Shown here: positions 35,800-44,827 of the stretch, in pieces
How positions within the stretch are numbered: the stretch's first letter is position 1
Layout: each line of letters starts with the position of its first letter
Assembly: GCA_903824675.1 (NCBI GenBank)
Contig: CAIJXV010000089.1
Span: 1 to 51,318 of the forward strand
Direction: 5' to 3'
Source of the DNA: an uncultured bacterium
GTDB taxonomy: Bacteria > Verrucomicrobiota > Kiritimatiellia > CAIKKV01 > CAIJXV01
Length of the DNA: 51,318 bases
Notes under the pieces: generated by a model
What the model was told of the DNA's origin: nothing
The model's database searches: none
What the model saw: the letters and a program-made list of their open reading frames with translations, nothing else
Made by a program: the position numbers and the translations under genes

Positions 35800-37074
35800 T
35801 TAGAGCAGGAACGCGCAGAGCAGGCCGGTGATAATAAGGCTGCCAAAGGCGGGAATGAGGTACCGGCGCAACGCGGGACTGCCGAAAAGAAGGGCGATGC
35901 CGCCTTTCATGGCGGTATTGGCGGTGGCGGCGAGAAGGATGCCCTGGCCGGCGAGTTTGACGGAAATATCGCCTTCGCGCGCGAGGTTGGCCAACGAGAG
36001 GGAGATGGCGTCGACCTCGGCGAATCCGGCGACGATACTGGAGAGATAGATGCCGGCGTTGCCGATGAAGAGTTGGGCGGCCTTGGAGATGATCAGGATC
36101 AGGCCGAAGAGGATTCCAAACTTGATGGCAGACCAGATTTCCAACGGGTTGGAGATGGGAACGAGGGCGGTTTCCCCCGTGCCATGGTCCTCTTTGCGCA
36201 GGAACCAGATCATGGCGAGGCCGGCAAAAATTCCGACCGTCATCGCGGCGCCGAGGGGCGCGATCAGGTGCAATCCGGTTTCGCGGTGGACACTGGTGCA
36301 GATGATCAAGATCCGGGCATACATGAGCGTGGAGGCGATGACAATGGCCAGTCCGAAGGCGGCGGAAAGTTGGGGCTCGCGCTGGCTGCGCCGCGAAAAG
36401 CCGAGCGTCAGGGCGGTGCTGGAGGCCAGGCCTCCGAGAATACCCGAAGCCGCGATTCCCTGGCGGGCGCCTAGAATTTTGATCAGTGTATAACCGAAGA
36501 GGTTGACTCCGGCGATGAGGATGACCATGACCCAGAGGGTATGGGGATTCAAGACATTCAAAGGCCCCATGGTTTCATTGGGCAATATGGGCAGAACGAT
36601 CAGCGTAATGACCCCGAACTGGAGGGTGGCCATGATGTCCTCATGACCCAGACGTCCGGCGAGATCCTCCAGCGGTCGTTTGGCGGACAAAAGGAGGGCG
36701 GTCAGAACGGCCGCGGCTGCGGCGAAAAACGTCAGATCCCACCAAGCCAGGGCCCCGAAGAGGAAGGTGAGCAGGGCGGAAACTTCAGACGTGATGCCCG
36801 GCGAATCAAGGGTCCCGGTGAGTTGGTAGGATTTAAGGACGAAGGCCGCGACGATGACGAAGGCCACCAGGAAGGTCAGCGGTGCAAAGAGATCCTGAAT
36901 CATGGCTGCGGCGCAGCCCAGCAGACAGATCAAGGGGAAGGTTCGTATCCCGGCGAAAATGCCACCCTTTTCGCGTTCGCGTTCGGCCCCGATAAGCAGA
37001 CCCAACAAGAGCGCAATCCCGAAGCGTTTAAAGAGGACCGCAAGGTCCGGCACCAAACCCGGATTGATGTCCAT
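35800..37074 (-). CDS. MgtC/SapB-DUF4010 membrane protein
   Basis: A 424-residue membrane protein. Residues 1-150 match the MgtC/SapB domain, with LLIGAEREREKGGIFAGIRTF being its signature loop. Residues about 180-424 match DUF4010, with SGILGGLASSTALTLGFSRRS and GFAEVDAISLSLANLAREG. About twelve hydrophobic segments are seen. Function is not established; MgtC relatives affect membrane potential and Mg2+-limited growth. The ATG at 37074 follows GGGAG at seven bases. The heparinase gene is ten bases downstream, but a functional link is not obvious. Confidence 0.85.
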   Translation of the reverse strand: MDINPGLVPDLAVLFKRFGIALLLGLLIGAEREREKGGIFAGIRTFPLICLLGCAAAMIQDLFAPLTFLVAFVIVAAFVLKSYQLTGTLDSPGITSEVSALLTFLFGALAWWDLTFFAAAAAVLTALLLSAKRPLEDLAGRLGHEDIMATLQFGVITLIVLPILPNETMGPLNVLNPHTLWVMVILIAGVNLFGYTLIKILGARQGIAASGILGGLASSTALTLGFSRRSQREPQLSAAFGLAIVIASTLMYARILIICTSVHRETGLHLIAPLGAAMTVGIFAGLAMIWFLRKEDHGTGETALVPISNPLEIWSAIKFGILFGLILIISKAAQLFIGNAGIYLSSIVAGFAEVDAISLSLANLAREGDISVKLAGQGILLAATANTAMKGGIALLFGSPALRRYLIPAFGSLIITGLLCAFLL

Positions 37075-37167
37075 GGAATTCTCCCTCAAATGACGTGGCA
37101 ATAACGGCTAGATTAGTTTGAAACGAGGGAGGGGGTCAATGGCCAAATGCATGGCTTGAGGGGGGAG

Positions 37168-37231
37168 CAGCCACGCGATACGCGTGGCTGTACTGGGGGA
37201 GAAGAAGTAAAGCCAGACCTACGGGCTGGCT
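37168..37231. repeat. REP-like element, two palindromes
   Basis: A perfect palindrome with an 11-base arm (37168-37190, around CCACGCGATACGCGTGG) is followed by a second one (37211-37231, AGCCAG...CTGGCT). Both resemble the two palindromes of the tandem units at 10354-10613 and of the element at 49751-49798. The second palindrome overlaps the last codons and stop of the family 2 glycoside hydrolase gene, which ends at 37219. Confidence 0.8.
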
Positions 37232-39015
37232 TGAGCCGGGCGGGACGCCAGGAGAGCCTTGATGGCGTTGAAGGCGAGTTTGGGACGACGCCAGGGATCG
37301 ACGAGCCCTTTGGAATTGATGCCCAGAATGCCGATGGAGGCGCATTCATAATCCATGAAAAGCCAGAGGAAAAAACCGGCCATTTGCGGACGGTCCAGGA
37401 TGGCGGAGACATGCCGGCTCAATAGCTCGGCCTGGTAATCCTCGGTCCACGGTTCCAGGGTCAGGCTACGGTGTCCGGGAATACCTTCGGCGCCGAATTC
37501 GGTGACCAGCAGAGGTTTGTTGGGGATGAGTTCGATCAACCGATCGAGTTTTTCGGCGAGGACTTGGGCTTTGTCCGAATACCAGCCGGCATAGATGTTG
37601 ACTCCGACCACATCGACAACGGCGCAGGTGGGCGGGGGGCGATCGAAGGACGTCGAGGGGGCATTGATGCCGCCGATATGTTGGGGCGGGGTGGGATGTT
37701 CTGCGGAGACCGTAAACCGGGTGGGATCGCAGCGCTTGAAGGTTTGGGCGATGGCTCCGTAGAAATCGACCGCGCCCTCGTCGAAGGTCTTGGATTCATT
37801 TTGGATGATCCAACCGACAATCGAAGGATGGTTGTCGAGTTGGCGGACCATCTCTTCAGCCATGTGACAGCAGAACGTTTTGAAATCCGGGGATGTGAAA
37901 TGATCCGAGGTCATCTGCCAGCAGGGCAACTCGGCCAGGGTCGGCATTCCGAATCGGTCGCAGGTTTCGTAAAATGAGGCCGCATAGGGATAATGCGCCC
38001 CGCGAATGGCGTTCAAACCGCAGTGGCGCATCAGGTCGAGATCCTGTCGAATTTGCCAGGGGGGCAGAGTATTGCCGAAAACGGGATGCTGTTCATGCCA
38101 GGCCACGCCGCGGAATTGAAAGGGTTCATCGTTGATCAGGATGTTCCGTCCGGAAATCCGGATGGAGCGGAATCCGAAATCCTTGGAGATCCGGTCCGCG
38201 GTAAGATCCTTGGGGTCGAGCGTCATCTCACAGTGGCTCAGGCCGCCTTGACCGGGTTTCCAGAGAAGAGGATCCGGAAATGGAATGTCAAGCGATAGAG
38301 AGTCGGCTCCATTGAAATCCAGGGTCGCCTGGCGGGACATCGATCCGGAAACGATTGTAGCCAAGCCCTTGAGTCGCGTGGCTTGGGAGAGCGCAAGGGA
38401 GAGGGTGACCTTCCATTGGGTGCCTTCGCGGTGGGGTCTGATCCGGCATTCGCGGATATGGAGGACCGGGCGCCATTCGAGGAAAAGGGGGCGGACCAGT
38501 CCGCCGAAATTTTTCCAATTGAACTGTTCCTGGGGGCAGGCCCATTTGCGGCGGAGATTGTCGACCCGGAGAACCAGATCATTATCGCCGGAACGAAGGG
38601 TGGACGAGAGGTCGAATTCAAAGGCGAGGTGGGCCCCGTCATGCATTCCGATGACCTGATCATTGAGGCTGATTTCGGTGTGATAGGAACTCCCTTCGCA
38701 GACCAGGAAACAGCGGGCCTGTCCGGCGCGGATGCGGTTGAGCTGATCCGCGGAAAAAGAGAGGGTTCGACGATAGGTGATCGTGCCTTCGTTCCATTTA
38801 CGGGCAATGTCGCGGAAGTTCTGGTTTTGGACCGGGCGAACGGCACCCGAGAGTTCCTGGTCGGGCCGGGGCCAGCGCTCGGCGAGAATTTGTTGGTTCC
38901 AGGCGAGGGGGACGAAGAAGGGTTGGCGAATGACGGGGGGAGCCGCCACATCGACCTCGGGATTGAGGACGAGTTCGCCATCCCAGAAGCCGCTTAAATC
39001 AATACGTTCACGCAT
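37219..39015 (-). CDS. glycoside hydrolase family 2 protein
   Basis: A 598-residue family 2 enzyme (beta-galactosidase/beta-glucuronidase type) without a signal peptide. The N-terminal jelly roll begins LSGFWDGELV, the sandwich domain ends near 290, and the catalytic barrel follows with GAHYPYAASFYETCDRFG (339-356), acid/base E407 in GWIIQNES and nucleophile E507 in LLVTEFGAEG. The barrel glutamates are intact. The ATG at 39015 lies seven bases inside the end of the methyltransferase gene; a longer reading would add over 100 residues without family similarity. The final codons are provided by a REP-like palindrome. Confidence 0.9.
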   Translation of the reverse strand: MRERIDLSGFWDGELVLNPEVDVAAPPVIRQPFFVPLAWNQQILAERWPRPDQELSGAVRPVQNQNFRDIARKWNEGTITYRRTLSFSADQLNRIRAGQARCFLVCEGSSYHTEISLNDQVIGMHDGAHLAFEFDLSSTLRSGDNDLVLRVDNLRRKWACPQEQFNWKNFGGLVRPLFLEWRPVLHIRECRIRPHREGTQWKVTLSLALSQATRLKGLATIVSGSMSRQATLDFNGADSLSLDIPFPDPLLWKPGQGGLSHCEMTLDPKDLTADRISKDFGFRSIRISGRNILINDEPFQFRGVAWHEQHPVFGNTLPPWQIRQDLDLMRHCGLNAIRGAHYPYAASFYETCDRFGMPTLAELPCWQMTSDHFTSPDFKTFCCHMAEEMVRQLDNHPSIVGWIIQNESKTFDEGAVDFYGAIAQTFKRCDPTRFTVSAEHPTPPQHIGGINAPSTSFDRPPPTCAVVDVVGVNIYAGWYSDKAQVLAEKLDRLIELIPNKPLLVTEFGAEGIPGHRSLTLEPWTEDYQAELLSRHVSAILDRPQMAGFFLWLFMDYECASIGILGINSKGLVDPWRRPKLAFNAIKALLASRPAQASP

Positions 39016-39856
39016 AAGACGCCGCCGGGGTTTGAGGGTTGATGAAATCGTTGCGGACCAGCCAGACGTCCTGATGGAGGCCGCGGCAGAGAGGCGGCGG
39101 CAAGAACGCGAGGATGGGCCGACCAGGGAGGAGTTGGTTTCGGACAAAGGCTGGGGGGTGGAAGGCGGAAAAGGATTTGCTGCCCTCATGGGCCTCGGAG
39201 CGGACGATGAGCCGTCCATCAGCGAAGCGGGACCGTTCGGCGGGTAGGAGGTGCGACCGATAGCTTTCGCCCAGGGTGGTGAAGAGGAGGAGGCCTCCAG
39301 GTCGGAGCACGCGCAATACCTCACCCATCCACATTTCCTGCTGGGCGGCGGAGAGATGGGTGAAGATCGAACGGGCGATCAGGGCGTCTAAAAAGGCATC
39401 GGCGAAAGGCAAGGGGGGCGTCAGGGCATGGGTCTGAAACTGGATGCCGGGCAAGTGGGCTTGGCACCAGTTGATACAGTGGGGGTCGAGATCCGTGCCG
39501 AAGAGTTGGATGGTCGGGGGATAAAAACGGCGCAGGGGTTCAAGAAGAAGACCGGTGCCACAGCCCCACTCGCCGATATGGTGCAAGGCATGAAGGGGAC
39601 AGTGTTCTTCAAGCAGAGCCTTGAATCGCGCAGCCTGATCCTCTCCGGATTCGGCATAACGGGTGTATCGGGTGTGATGGCTGGCTCCGTAGATGAGAGA
39701 CAGGGGCGGGAGGGGGCGATCGGGGTGTGCCTGGTGGAAGGCGCGATTTTCGAACTGGGCACATGCGGCGCGAATCAGGAAGGCGACTCGATCGACGGCG
39801 GCGAGGAGGCGCAGCTTACGCAGAAACCACAGGATCTGATGGCGGTTGATAAGCAT
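39008..39856 (-). CDS. class I SAM-dependent methyltransferase
   Basis: A 282-residue protein with the SAM-binding motif GEWGCGTGLLLEPLRRF (motif I), LFGTDLDPHCINWCQ (motif II), and LPFADAFLDALIARSIFTHL leading to VLRVLRPGGLLLFTTLG. These match type 11/25 methyltransferases. The N-terminal 80 residues have an uncommon sequence and may set the substrate, which is unknown. Its end overlaps the glycoside hydrolase start by eight bases, so the two are co-expressed. Confidence 0.85.
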   Translation of the reverse strand: MLINRHQILWFLRKLRLLAAVDRVAFLIRAACAQFENRAFHQAHPDRPLPPLSLIYGASHHTRYTRYAESGEDQAARFKALLEEHCPLHALHHIGEWGCGTGLLLEPLRRFYPPTIQLFGTDLDPHCINWCQAHLPGIQFQTHALTPPLPFADAFLDALIARSIFTHLSAAQQEMWMGEVLRVLRPGGLLLFTTLGESYRSHLLPAERSRFADGRLIVRSEAHEGSKSFSAFHPPAFVRNQLLPGRPILAFLPPPLCRGLHQDVWLVRNDFINPQTPAASYA

Positions 39857-40036
39857 GATTGCCGCGAGATTCTGGCATATGGACGGGATAGATCAACTTA
39901 TTTTCGTTCAATTTTAAGATCAATACGGTTTTTTTCTTGCGGTCAGCGGGGCGAAAAGCCAATGATCATCCCTGTGCCGCGTGTGGCATCGGGAACAACA
40001 CAAGGGGGCGGTTGATGACCGCCGGGGGAGGGGACC

Positions 40037-41101
40037 ATGGGGCAGGGAAAGGGCTGGGTTTGTGGGCTGGTTTTAGGTGCGGGGGTTTGTGGGGGACCGG
40101 CAGATGCGGGGGAGGTCGAACGTCCATCGATAACCCAGGCCGAATCGGTTTTGGCCGATTTGGGTTGGATTGAGGACGCCTTGAATGAACGGGCCGTCCT
40201 GCTGGGGGTGGCGACGTTATCGAGTCCCGGCTCCAATGATTTTGCCGCGTTAAAAAGATTCTGTTGCGACCTGTTGCCCTATTTCGTAGATCCCCACCAC
40301 GCCGATGGGGAGGGTGATTTTTCAGCCTATTTGGATGCGCACTCCGGCGTGCTTCCGGGTTTGAAAATCGAGGACGTCACCGTGCGGCTCAGGATGCCGA
40401 TGAATTATTTTATGTATACGCCGGCGCCCTGGGGAGTGAAAGCGGTTACAAACGCGCAGACGGCGGCAGGAGGAACCGCTTTTCCGCCGGGACAAACCGC
40501 ATGGACCGAAGCCGATTATGGTCCGTCGGGATTACGGCGGTTCATCGGTCAAATGGTTTGGACCCGGGCAATGCCCTATTGGAATGGGGGCGGGGGGGAG
40601 ATCAATGTGCGCTCCACCGGAAACGAATGGAGTGAATCCTGGATTGCCTGCCTTGAGTACGCCGCGGCGAATTGGCCGGAGCAGACCTATCATTTCAACT
40701 GTCGTCCGCTATCGGCGACAACGGGCTACATGTTTGGCGAGGGCGGTTTTGCCTTCAGCTATACCAAAATTTGGAACGATCTGGAGGTTTCGAACCTTTC
40801 GACCCAGCAGGCCCATGCGATCGATTTCTATTTAAAATGCGGCATTTTTGAGAGTAGTTATTATCCCGTGGGCTATTTTGATAATCAGGGAGTTCCCCAT
40901 ATCCGAAATGGCTATAGCCGGATCGCGCAGATGGCGGCCGATTTCCAAGACCGAATTTCGGTCCGGGTCGGGGATGACGGGGACGCTCCGTTAAATTGGT
41001 GCGATGAACCCGAGGTTGACGCCGGAACATACAGGGGATGGGAGGCCAAACAGACCTGCGCCGTAATCCGGTGGGATGTGCCGGGTGGGTTGATGAAGTA
41101 A
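40037..41101 (+). CDS. unrecognised exported protein
   Basis: A 354-residue protein with a weak signal peptide (KGWVCGLVLGAGVCGGPADA). The mature part has a high content of W, Y and G (MPMNYFMYTPAPWG, YSRIAQMAADFQDR) and does not resemble a family I know. A GFAFSYTKIWNDL segment, and many aromatic residues scattered through, suggest a beta-rich, possibly carbohydrate-binding, fold. A GGGGGAGGGGA stretch lies before the ATG. No partner gene adjoins it; the minus-strand methyltransferase gene diverges upstream. Confidence 0.55.
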   Translation: MGQGKGWVCGLVLGAGVCGGPADAGEVERPSITQAESVLADLGWIEDALNERAVLLGVATLSSPGSNDFAALKRFCCDLLPYFVDPHHADGEGDFSAYLDAHSGVLPGLKIEDVTVRLRMPMNYFMYTPAPWGVKAVTNAQTAAGGTAFPPGQTAWTEADYGPSGLRRFIGQMVWTRAMPYWNGGGGEINVRSTGNEWSESWIACLEYAAANWPEQTYHFNCRPLSATTGYMFGEGGFAFSYTKIWNDLEVSNLSTQQAHAIDFYLKCGIFESSYYPVGYFDNQGVPHIRNGYSRIAQMAADFQDRISVRVGDDGDAPLNWCDEPEVDAGTYRGWEAKQTCAVIRWDVPGGLMK

Positions 41102-41143
41102 TCGTCTGATGAGCGGTGGGTCACCCGGTCGTCACCCGTTCCA

Positions 41144-41917
41144 TCAGGGAATGGGGGCTCCGGCCATTTTAATCCAATAGTCCAGCCAGGCATCCATTCC
41201 TGCGCCGGTTTTGGAACTGAGTTCAAAGATGAAAACGCCCGGCCGGATGCGACGCAGATTCTCACGACAGGCGGCTATATTCCAATCGAGATGGGGGATC
41301 AAATCGGTTTTGGTCAGAACGGCAATCGGCGATTGAGAGAAGAGGGAGGGATACTTAAGGGGTTTGTCCTCCCCTTCGGTGGTGGACAGGAGGGCGACCT
41401 TGAAATGTTCGCCGAGATCGAAGGCTGCCGGGCAGACCAGGTTGCCGACATTTTCGATAAACAGCAGACGGGCTCCGTCGGCGAGGACCTCGTCCAGCGA
41501 CGTTTCGATCTGATGGGCATCCAGGTGACACGCGTCGTGTGTTTCGATCTGGCAAACCCGTGCTCCGCGTCCCTGCAAGCGGCGAGCATCGTTGTCGGTT
41601 CGCTGGTCCCCGGTAATCACCGCGCAGGGGAGCCGTCCGGCAAGCTGGTCCAGGGTTTTTTCAAGTAACGCAGTTTTTCCCGATCCAGGCGATGAAATCA
41701 AATTGACGGCCACAATGCCATTGCGGGCCAATCGGCGACGGACCCGCTCGGCGGCGACGTCGTTTTCTTCGAGGATGCGGCGTTCCAGGCGCACGGTCCG
41801 GGTGGCGGGAACGGATTCGTCGTCCGCCGCATGGGGGTGGGGGTGTTCGTACGGGTGGTCGTGATCATGCGGATGGGCATGAGAATGAGGAGTTTGGCAA
41901 CCACAGGATTTACACAT
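41144..41917 (-). CDS. hypB: HypB-type nickel-insertion GTPase
   Basis: A 257-residue HypB, the GTPase that, with HypA, delivers Ni2+ to NiFe hydrogenase. The N-terminus has the high-affinity nickel site CKSCGC (C2, C5, C7) and a histidine-rich tail with at least ten His. The P-loop is SSPGSGKTALL (residues 75-85), and the metal-site segment ETHDACHLDAHQIE and GTP-specificity LTKTDLIPHL are in place. No hypA, hypC-F or hydrogenase structural gene is within the window, so the partner is elsewhere, or the protein serves another Ni enzyme. It is convergent with the unknown exported gene, with 42 bases between. Confidence 0.95.
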   Translation of the reverse strand: MCKSCGCQTPHSHAHPHDHDHPYEHPHPHAADDESVPATRTVRLERRILEENDVAAERVRRRLARNGIVAVNLISSPGSGKTALLEKTLDQLAGRLPCAVITGDQRTDNDARRLQGRGARVCQIETHDACHLDAHQIETSLDEVLADGARLLFIENVGNLVCPAAFDLGEHFKVALLSTTEGEDKPLKYPSLFSQSPIAVLTKTDLIPHLDWNIAACRENLRRIRPGVFIFELSSKTGAGMDAWLDYWIKMAGAPIP

Positions 41918-42045
41918 GAAAACGCCTTTCAGATGGGGGGCAATATGCGATTATTTTTAAATTGCCGCAACCGAAAAAGCATCGCATATTTCAGCGATAA
42001 ATACGATAAAGAAGATGCGAATTCATTTCCCGAAAGGATGAAACG

Positions 42046-43053
42046 ATGCAAATGCGATCTCTGGGTGCCAGTCGGATTGAAGCTTCGGTGGTGGGTTTGG
42101 GAACGTGGGCGATAGGCGGATGGATGTGGGGGGGGACGGATGATGCGGAATCGATGGTCGCCATCCAGACTGCGATTGAGTCCGGCATAACGCTCATCGA
42201 TACGGCGCCGGCCTATGGTTTCGGTCACGCGGAAGAAATCGTGGGGCGGGCGTTGGCCGGGCGGCGCGACCGGGTGGTTCTGGCCACGAAATGCGGATTA
42301 GTCTGGCATTGCCGGAAAGGCAAACTGTTTTTTAATTCCGAGGAAGGCAGTATCACCCAGGGGGAAGGCAAATATCAGGTGCATCGCTACCTGGGGCGCG
42401 ATGCGATCCGCTATGAAGTGGAGCAGAGTTTGCGCCGGCTGAAGGTGGATTACATCGATCTTTACCAGACCCATTGGCAGGATGTGACGACGCCGATTGA
42501 CGAGACGATGGACGAGTTGTTGCGGCTCAAACAGGCCGGAAAAATCCGGGCGATTGGCGTGAGCAATGCCACGCCGGCGGAGATGGATCAATATCGCGCC
42601 GTTGGCCAACTCGATGCTGATCAGGAAAAATACAGCCTCTTGGATCGCCAGCCTGAGGCTGAACAACTGCCTTATGTTCGGAAGGCCGGCCTGGCTTTCC
42701 TGGCCTATTCTCCGTTGGCCCAGGGTTTGTTAACCGGCGCGATCGGGCCGGATCGCGTCTTTGACAAGGATGATTTGCGATTTACCCGCAGCCGGTTCAA
42801 TGTCGACAATCGTCGCCGGGTGGCGCAGTTACTGGCGGCCTTTCGTCCGGTGGCTGAAAAACACCGGATCAGCCTGGGCCAGTTGGCCATTGCTTGGGCT
42901 TTTCACCAGCCGGGTTGTACGCATGCGCTCATCGGTGCACGGAACCCGAAACAGGCGGAGGAAAATGCCCGGGCCGGTGCCGTGGTGTTGGACGCCGCCG
43001 ATTTGGCCGCGATGAGCCGGGCGCTGACAGCCTGGGAAGGACTTCAGGAATAA
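42046..43053 (+). CDS. aldo/keto reductase
   Basis: A 335-residue cytosolic oxidoreductase using NADPH. The catalytic tetrad is visible: D and Y in IDTAPAYGFGHAEEIVG, K in VLATKCGLVW, and H in YIDLYQTHWQD. The C-terminal cofactor segment IGARNPKQAEENARAG is typical. Length and layout match AKRs of the YeaE/Gfo-adjacent type, often found with sugar-catabolic genes. The ATG is preceded by AAAGGA. It may interconvert sugar acids or sugars with the neighbouring oxidoreductase. Substrate unknown. Confidence 0.9.
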   Translation: MQMRSLGASRIEASVVGLGTWAIGGWMWGGTDDAESMVAIQTAIESGITLIDTAPAYGFGHAEEIVGRALAGRRDRVVLATKCGLVWHCRKGKLFFNSEEGSITQGEGKYQVHRYLGRDAIRYEVEQSLRRLKVDYIDLYQTHWQDVTTPIDETMDELLRLKQAGKIRAIGVSNATPAEMDQYRAVGQLDADQEKYSLLDRQPEAEQLPYVRKAGLAFLAYSPLAQGLLTGAIGPDRVFDKDDLRFTRSRFNVDNRRRVAQLLAAFRPVAEKHRISLGQLAIAWAFHQPGCTHALIGARNPKQAEENARAGAVVLDAADLAAMSRALTAWEGLQE

Positions 43054-43210
43054 AGTGCACGGTGTTGGATAAGGACCCCAAGCAGGTTGTGACCGATCAA
43101 ACCCATTCCGGCTCGCTCGGAGAGCTCGCCCTCCCTTTGGAATTTGAAAGGGTCGGATTTTGCGATCTCCTAAGCGTTTCTAACAGCCTACAGTCTAAAA
43201 TCCTTTTGTT

Positions 43211-44623
43211 ATGAACTATGATCTCTGCATCATGGGCGGCGGGAGCGGGGGCACTGCGGCGGCGATTGCCGCCGGCCGGTTCGGTTTAAAGACCCTGCTC
43301 GTGGAAGCCGCTGACCGCCTGGGCGGCACTTCGGTTCGCGCCGGCGTTTCGACCTGGGAGGCGGGCTGCGGCGGGACGGGAATTCCCTTCGATCTGTACC
43401 GGGGTCTCCAGACGATGCCCGGCGCCGTGGGAATCTATCGGATTAACCGCCATTGTTGCTGGCCGGAAGACGGGTTTTATCCCGGTGCCGAATGTTTACT
43501 GGATTCCACCCTGACGTACCCGGACACTTTATGCCGCCATTCCCGGGGCGCCTTGAGTTATCTGCGACCGGAGGATAAACCCCTGATCCGGGCTCGCTGG
43601 CATGGGGTCTCGATCGAGCCGGAGGCCTTGTCGCAGGCGATGACCGAGGCCTGCCGGGAAACCAATCGGGTGACGATCCGCTTGGGGGTGAGCCTGGACC
43701 AGGTCGAAACGCAGGCCGGAACCGTGCGGGCGATAAGGTTATCCGACGGAACCCGGGTGACGGCTGCGACTTTTATCGATGGGACGGGGGATGGCGCGTT
43801 GTGTGCCGCGTGTGGATGCGAACGACATTTGGGACGGGATCCCCGGTCGCGCTATGATGAACCCGGTGCGCCGGAAAATGCGGACGATCAGATCAACGGG
43901 GTCAGCTTGATTTTTCGAATCACCCCGAAATCCGTTCCGGGCATCGATGTCCCTCCGATTCCGGTCCCGGACAAGTGTTGGTGGCGTCCTGATTTTTCGA
44001 TGGCGTCCTGTGTCCAATATCCCGATGGCGATTTTAACGTCAATATTCTTCCCACTATGGAAGGGCGTGAATATTTACGATTGGGGCCGGAGGCGGCCTA
44101 TGCCGGAAGTCTGCGCCGGGTTCACGCTTTTTGGAGGCATTGGCAGGAACGTTTTCCGGAATGGCGGTCCTATTGTATTCGCTGGATTGCCCCGGCGTTG
44201 GGCGTGCGCGAGAGTTACCGGGTGGTCGCTGAAACAATGCTCACCCGGCATGATCTGGAGGCCGGGCTTCGGCGGCAGACTCAACCGGATCTCATCGCGT
44301 TGAATGATCATCCCTGTGATGTTCATGGCGGGGGAGAGGGGGGCACGACCGGGGTGGCTTCGGCATACGGGGTTCCCTTTAGGTGTTTGATTCCCAAGGG
44401 TTGGGCCAATTTATTGATTGCCTCACGGGCGGCGGGGATGAGCGCCCAGGCGGCCTCGAGTTGCCGATTGACGCGCGTGATCATGACGTTGGGGCAGGCT
44501 GCGGGCACGGCGGCCGCGCTGGCGAGTGAGACAGGGGTGGGTGTGGCGCGGGTGGATCCAGCTGCCTTGCGCCAAAGGTTGCGCGAACAAGGCGTGCAAT
44601 TGTCGAGTCCGGACATAGGGTGA
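43211..44623 (+). CDS. FAD-dependent oxidoreductase (PF12831 type)
   Basis: A 470-residue flavoprotein. The N-terminal FAD motif is CIMGGGSGGTAAAIAAGRFG; then GGTSVRAGVSTWE, the GxGD-like FIDGTGDGALCAACG (near 190-205), and the C-terminal LLIASRAAGMSAQAASS with VIMTLGQAAGTAAALA. This layout is that of the PF12831 family, which in PVC bacteria often sits in sugar-degrading loci. No signal peptide is seen. The substrate is unknown. It follows the aldo/keto reductase by 157 bases. Confidence 0.85.
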   Translation: MNYDLCIMGGGSGGTAAAIAAGRFGLKTLLVEAADRLGGTSVRAGVSTWEAGCGGTGIPFDLYRGLQTMPGAVGIYRINRHCCWPEDGFYPGAECLLDSTLTYPDTLCRHSRGALSYLRPEDKPLIRARWHGVSIEPEALSQAMTEACRETNRVTIRLGVSLDQVETQAGTVRAIRLSDGTRVTAATFIDGTGDGALCAACGCERHLGRDPRSRYDEPGAPENADDQINGVSLIFRITPKSVPGIDVPPIPVPDKCWWRPDFSMASCVQYPDGDFNVNILPTMEGREYLRLGPEAAYAGSLRRVHAFWRHWQERFPEWRSYCIRWIAPALGVRESYRVVAETMLTRHDLEAGLRRQTQPDLIALNDHPCDVHGGGEGGTTGVASAYGVPFRCLIPKGWANLLIASRAAGMSAQAASSCRLTRVIMTLGQAAGTAAALASETGVGVARVDPAALRQRLREQGVQLSSPDIG

Positions 44624-44647
44624 AAAGGGAATGAATAGACTGAGAAC

Positions 44648-44708
44648 GGACGGGACGGAGCCCGTCCCTCCAGGGGAATGGACTGCGCTGGATGGAGGGT
44701 CGCCCTCC
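44648..44708. repeat. two short hairpins after the oxidoreductase gene
   Basis: GGACGGG (44648-44654) pairs with CCCGTCC (44661-44667), and GGAGGG (44694-44699) pairs with CCCTCC (44703-44708). Both are parts of GGAGGG/CCCGTCC-type dispersed sequences also seen at 49820-49905. They could form mRNA hairpins after the oxidoreductase stop codon, but neither has a T run. Confidence 0.55.
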
Positions 44709-44827
44709 TGTCAGGAGCAACATCGAAGGGCCGTGGGGAACGGGAGATGGACTGGGACTGGAATTGACAATTTTCGACGGTTCTGGAACGATGCCAGATG
44801 GTTTCCAATATCACTAATGAGGATCCA

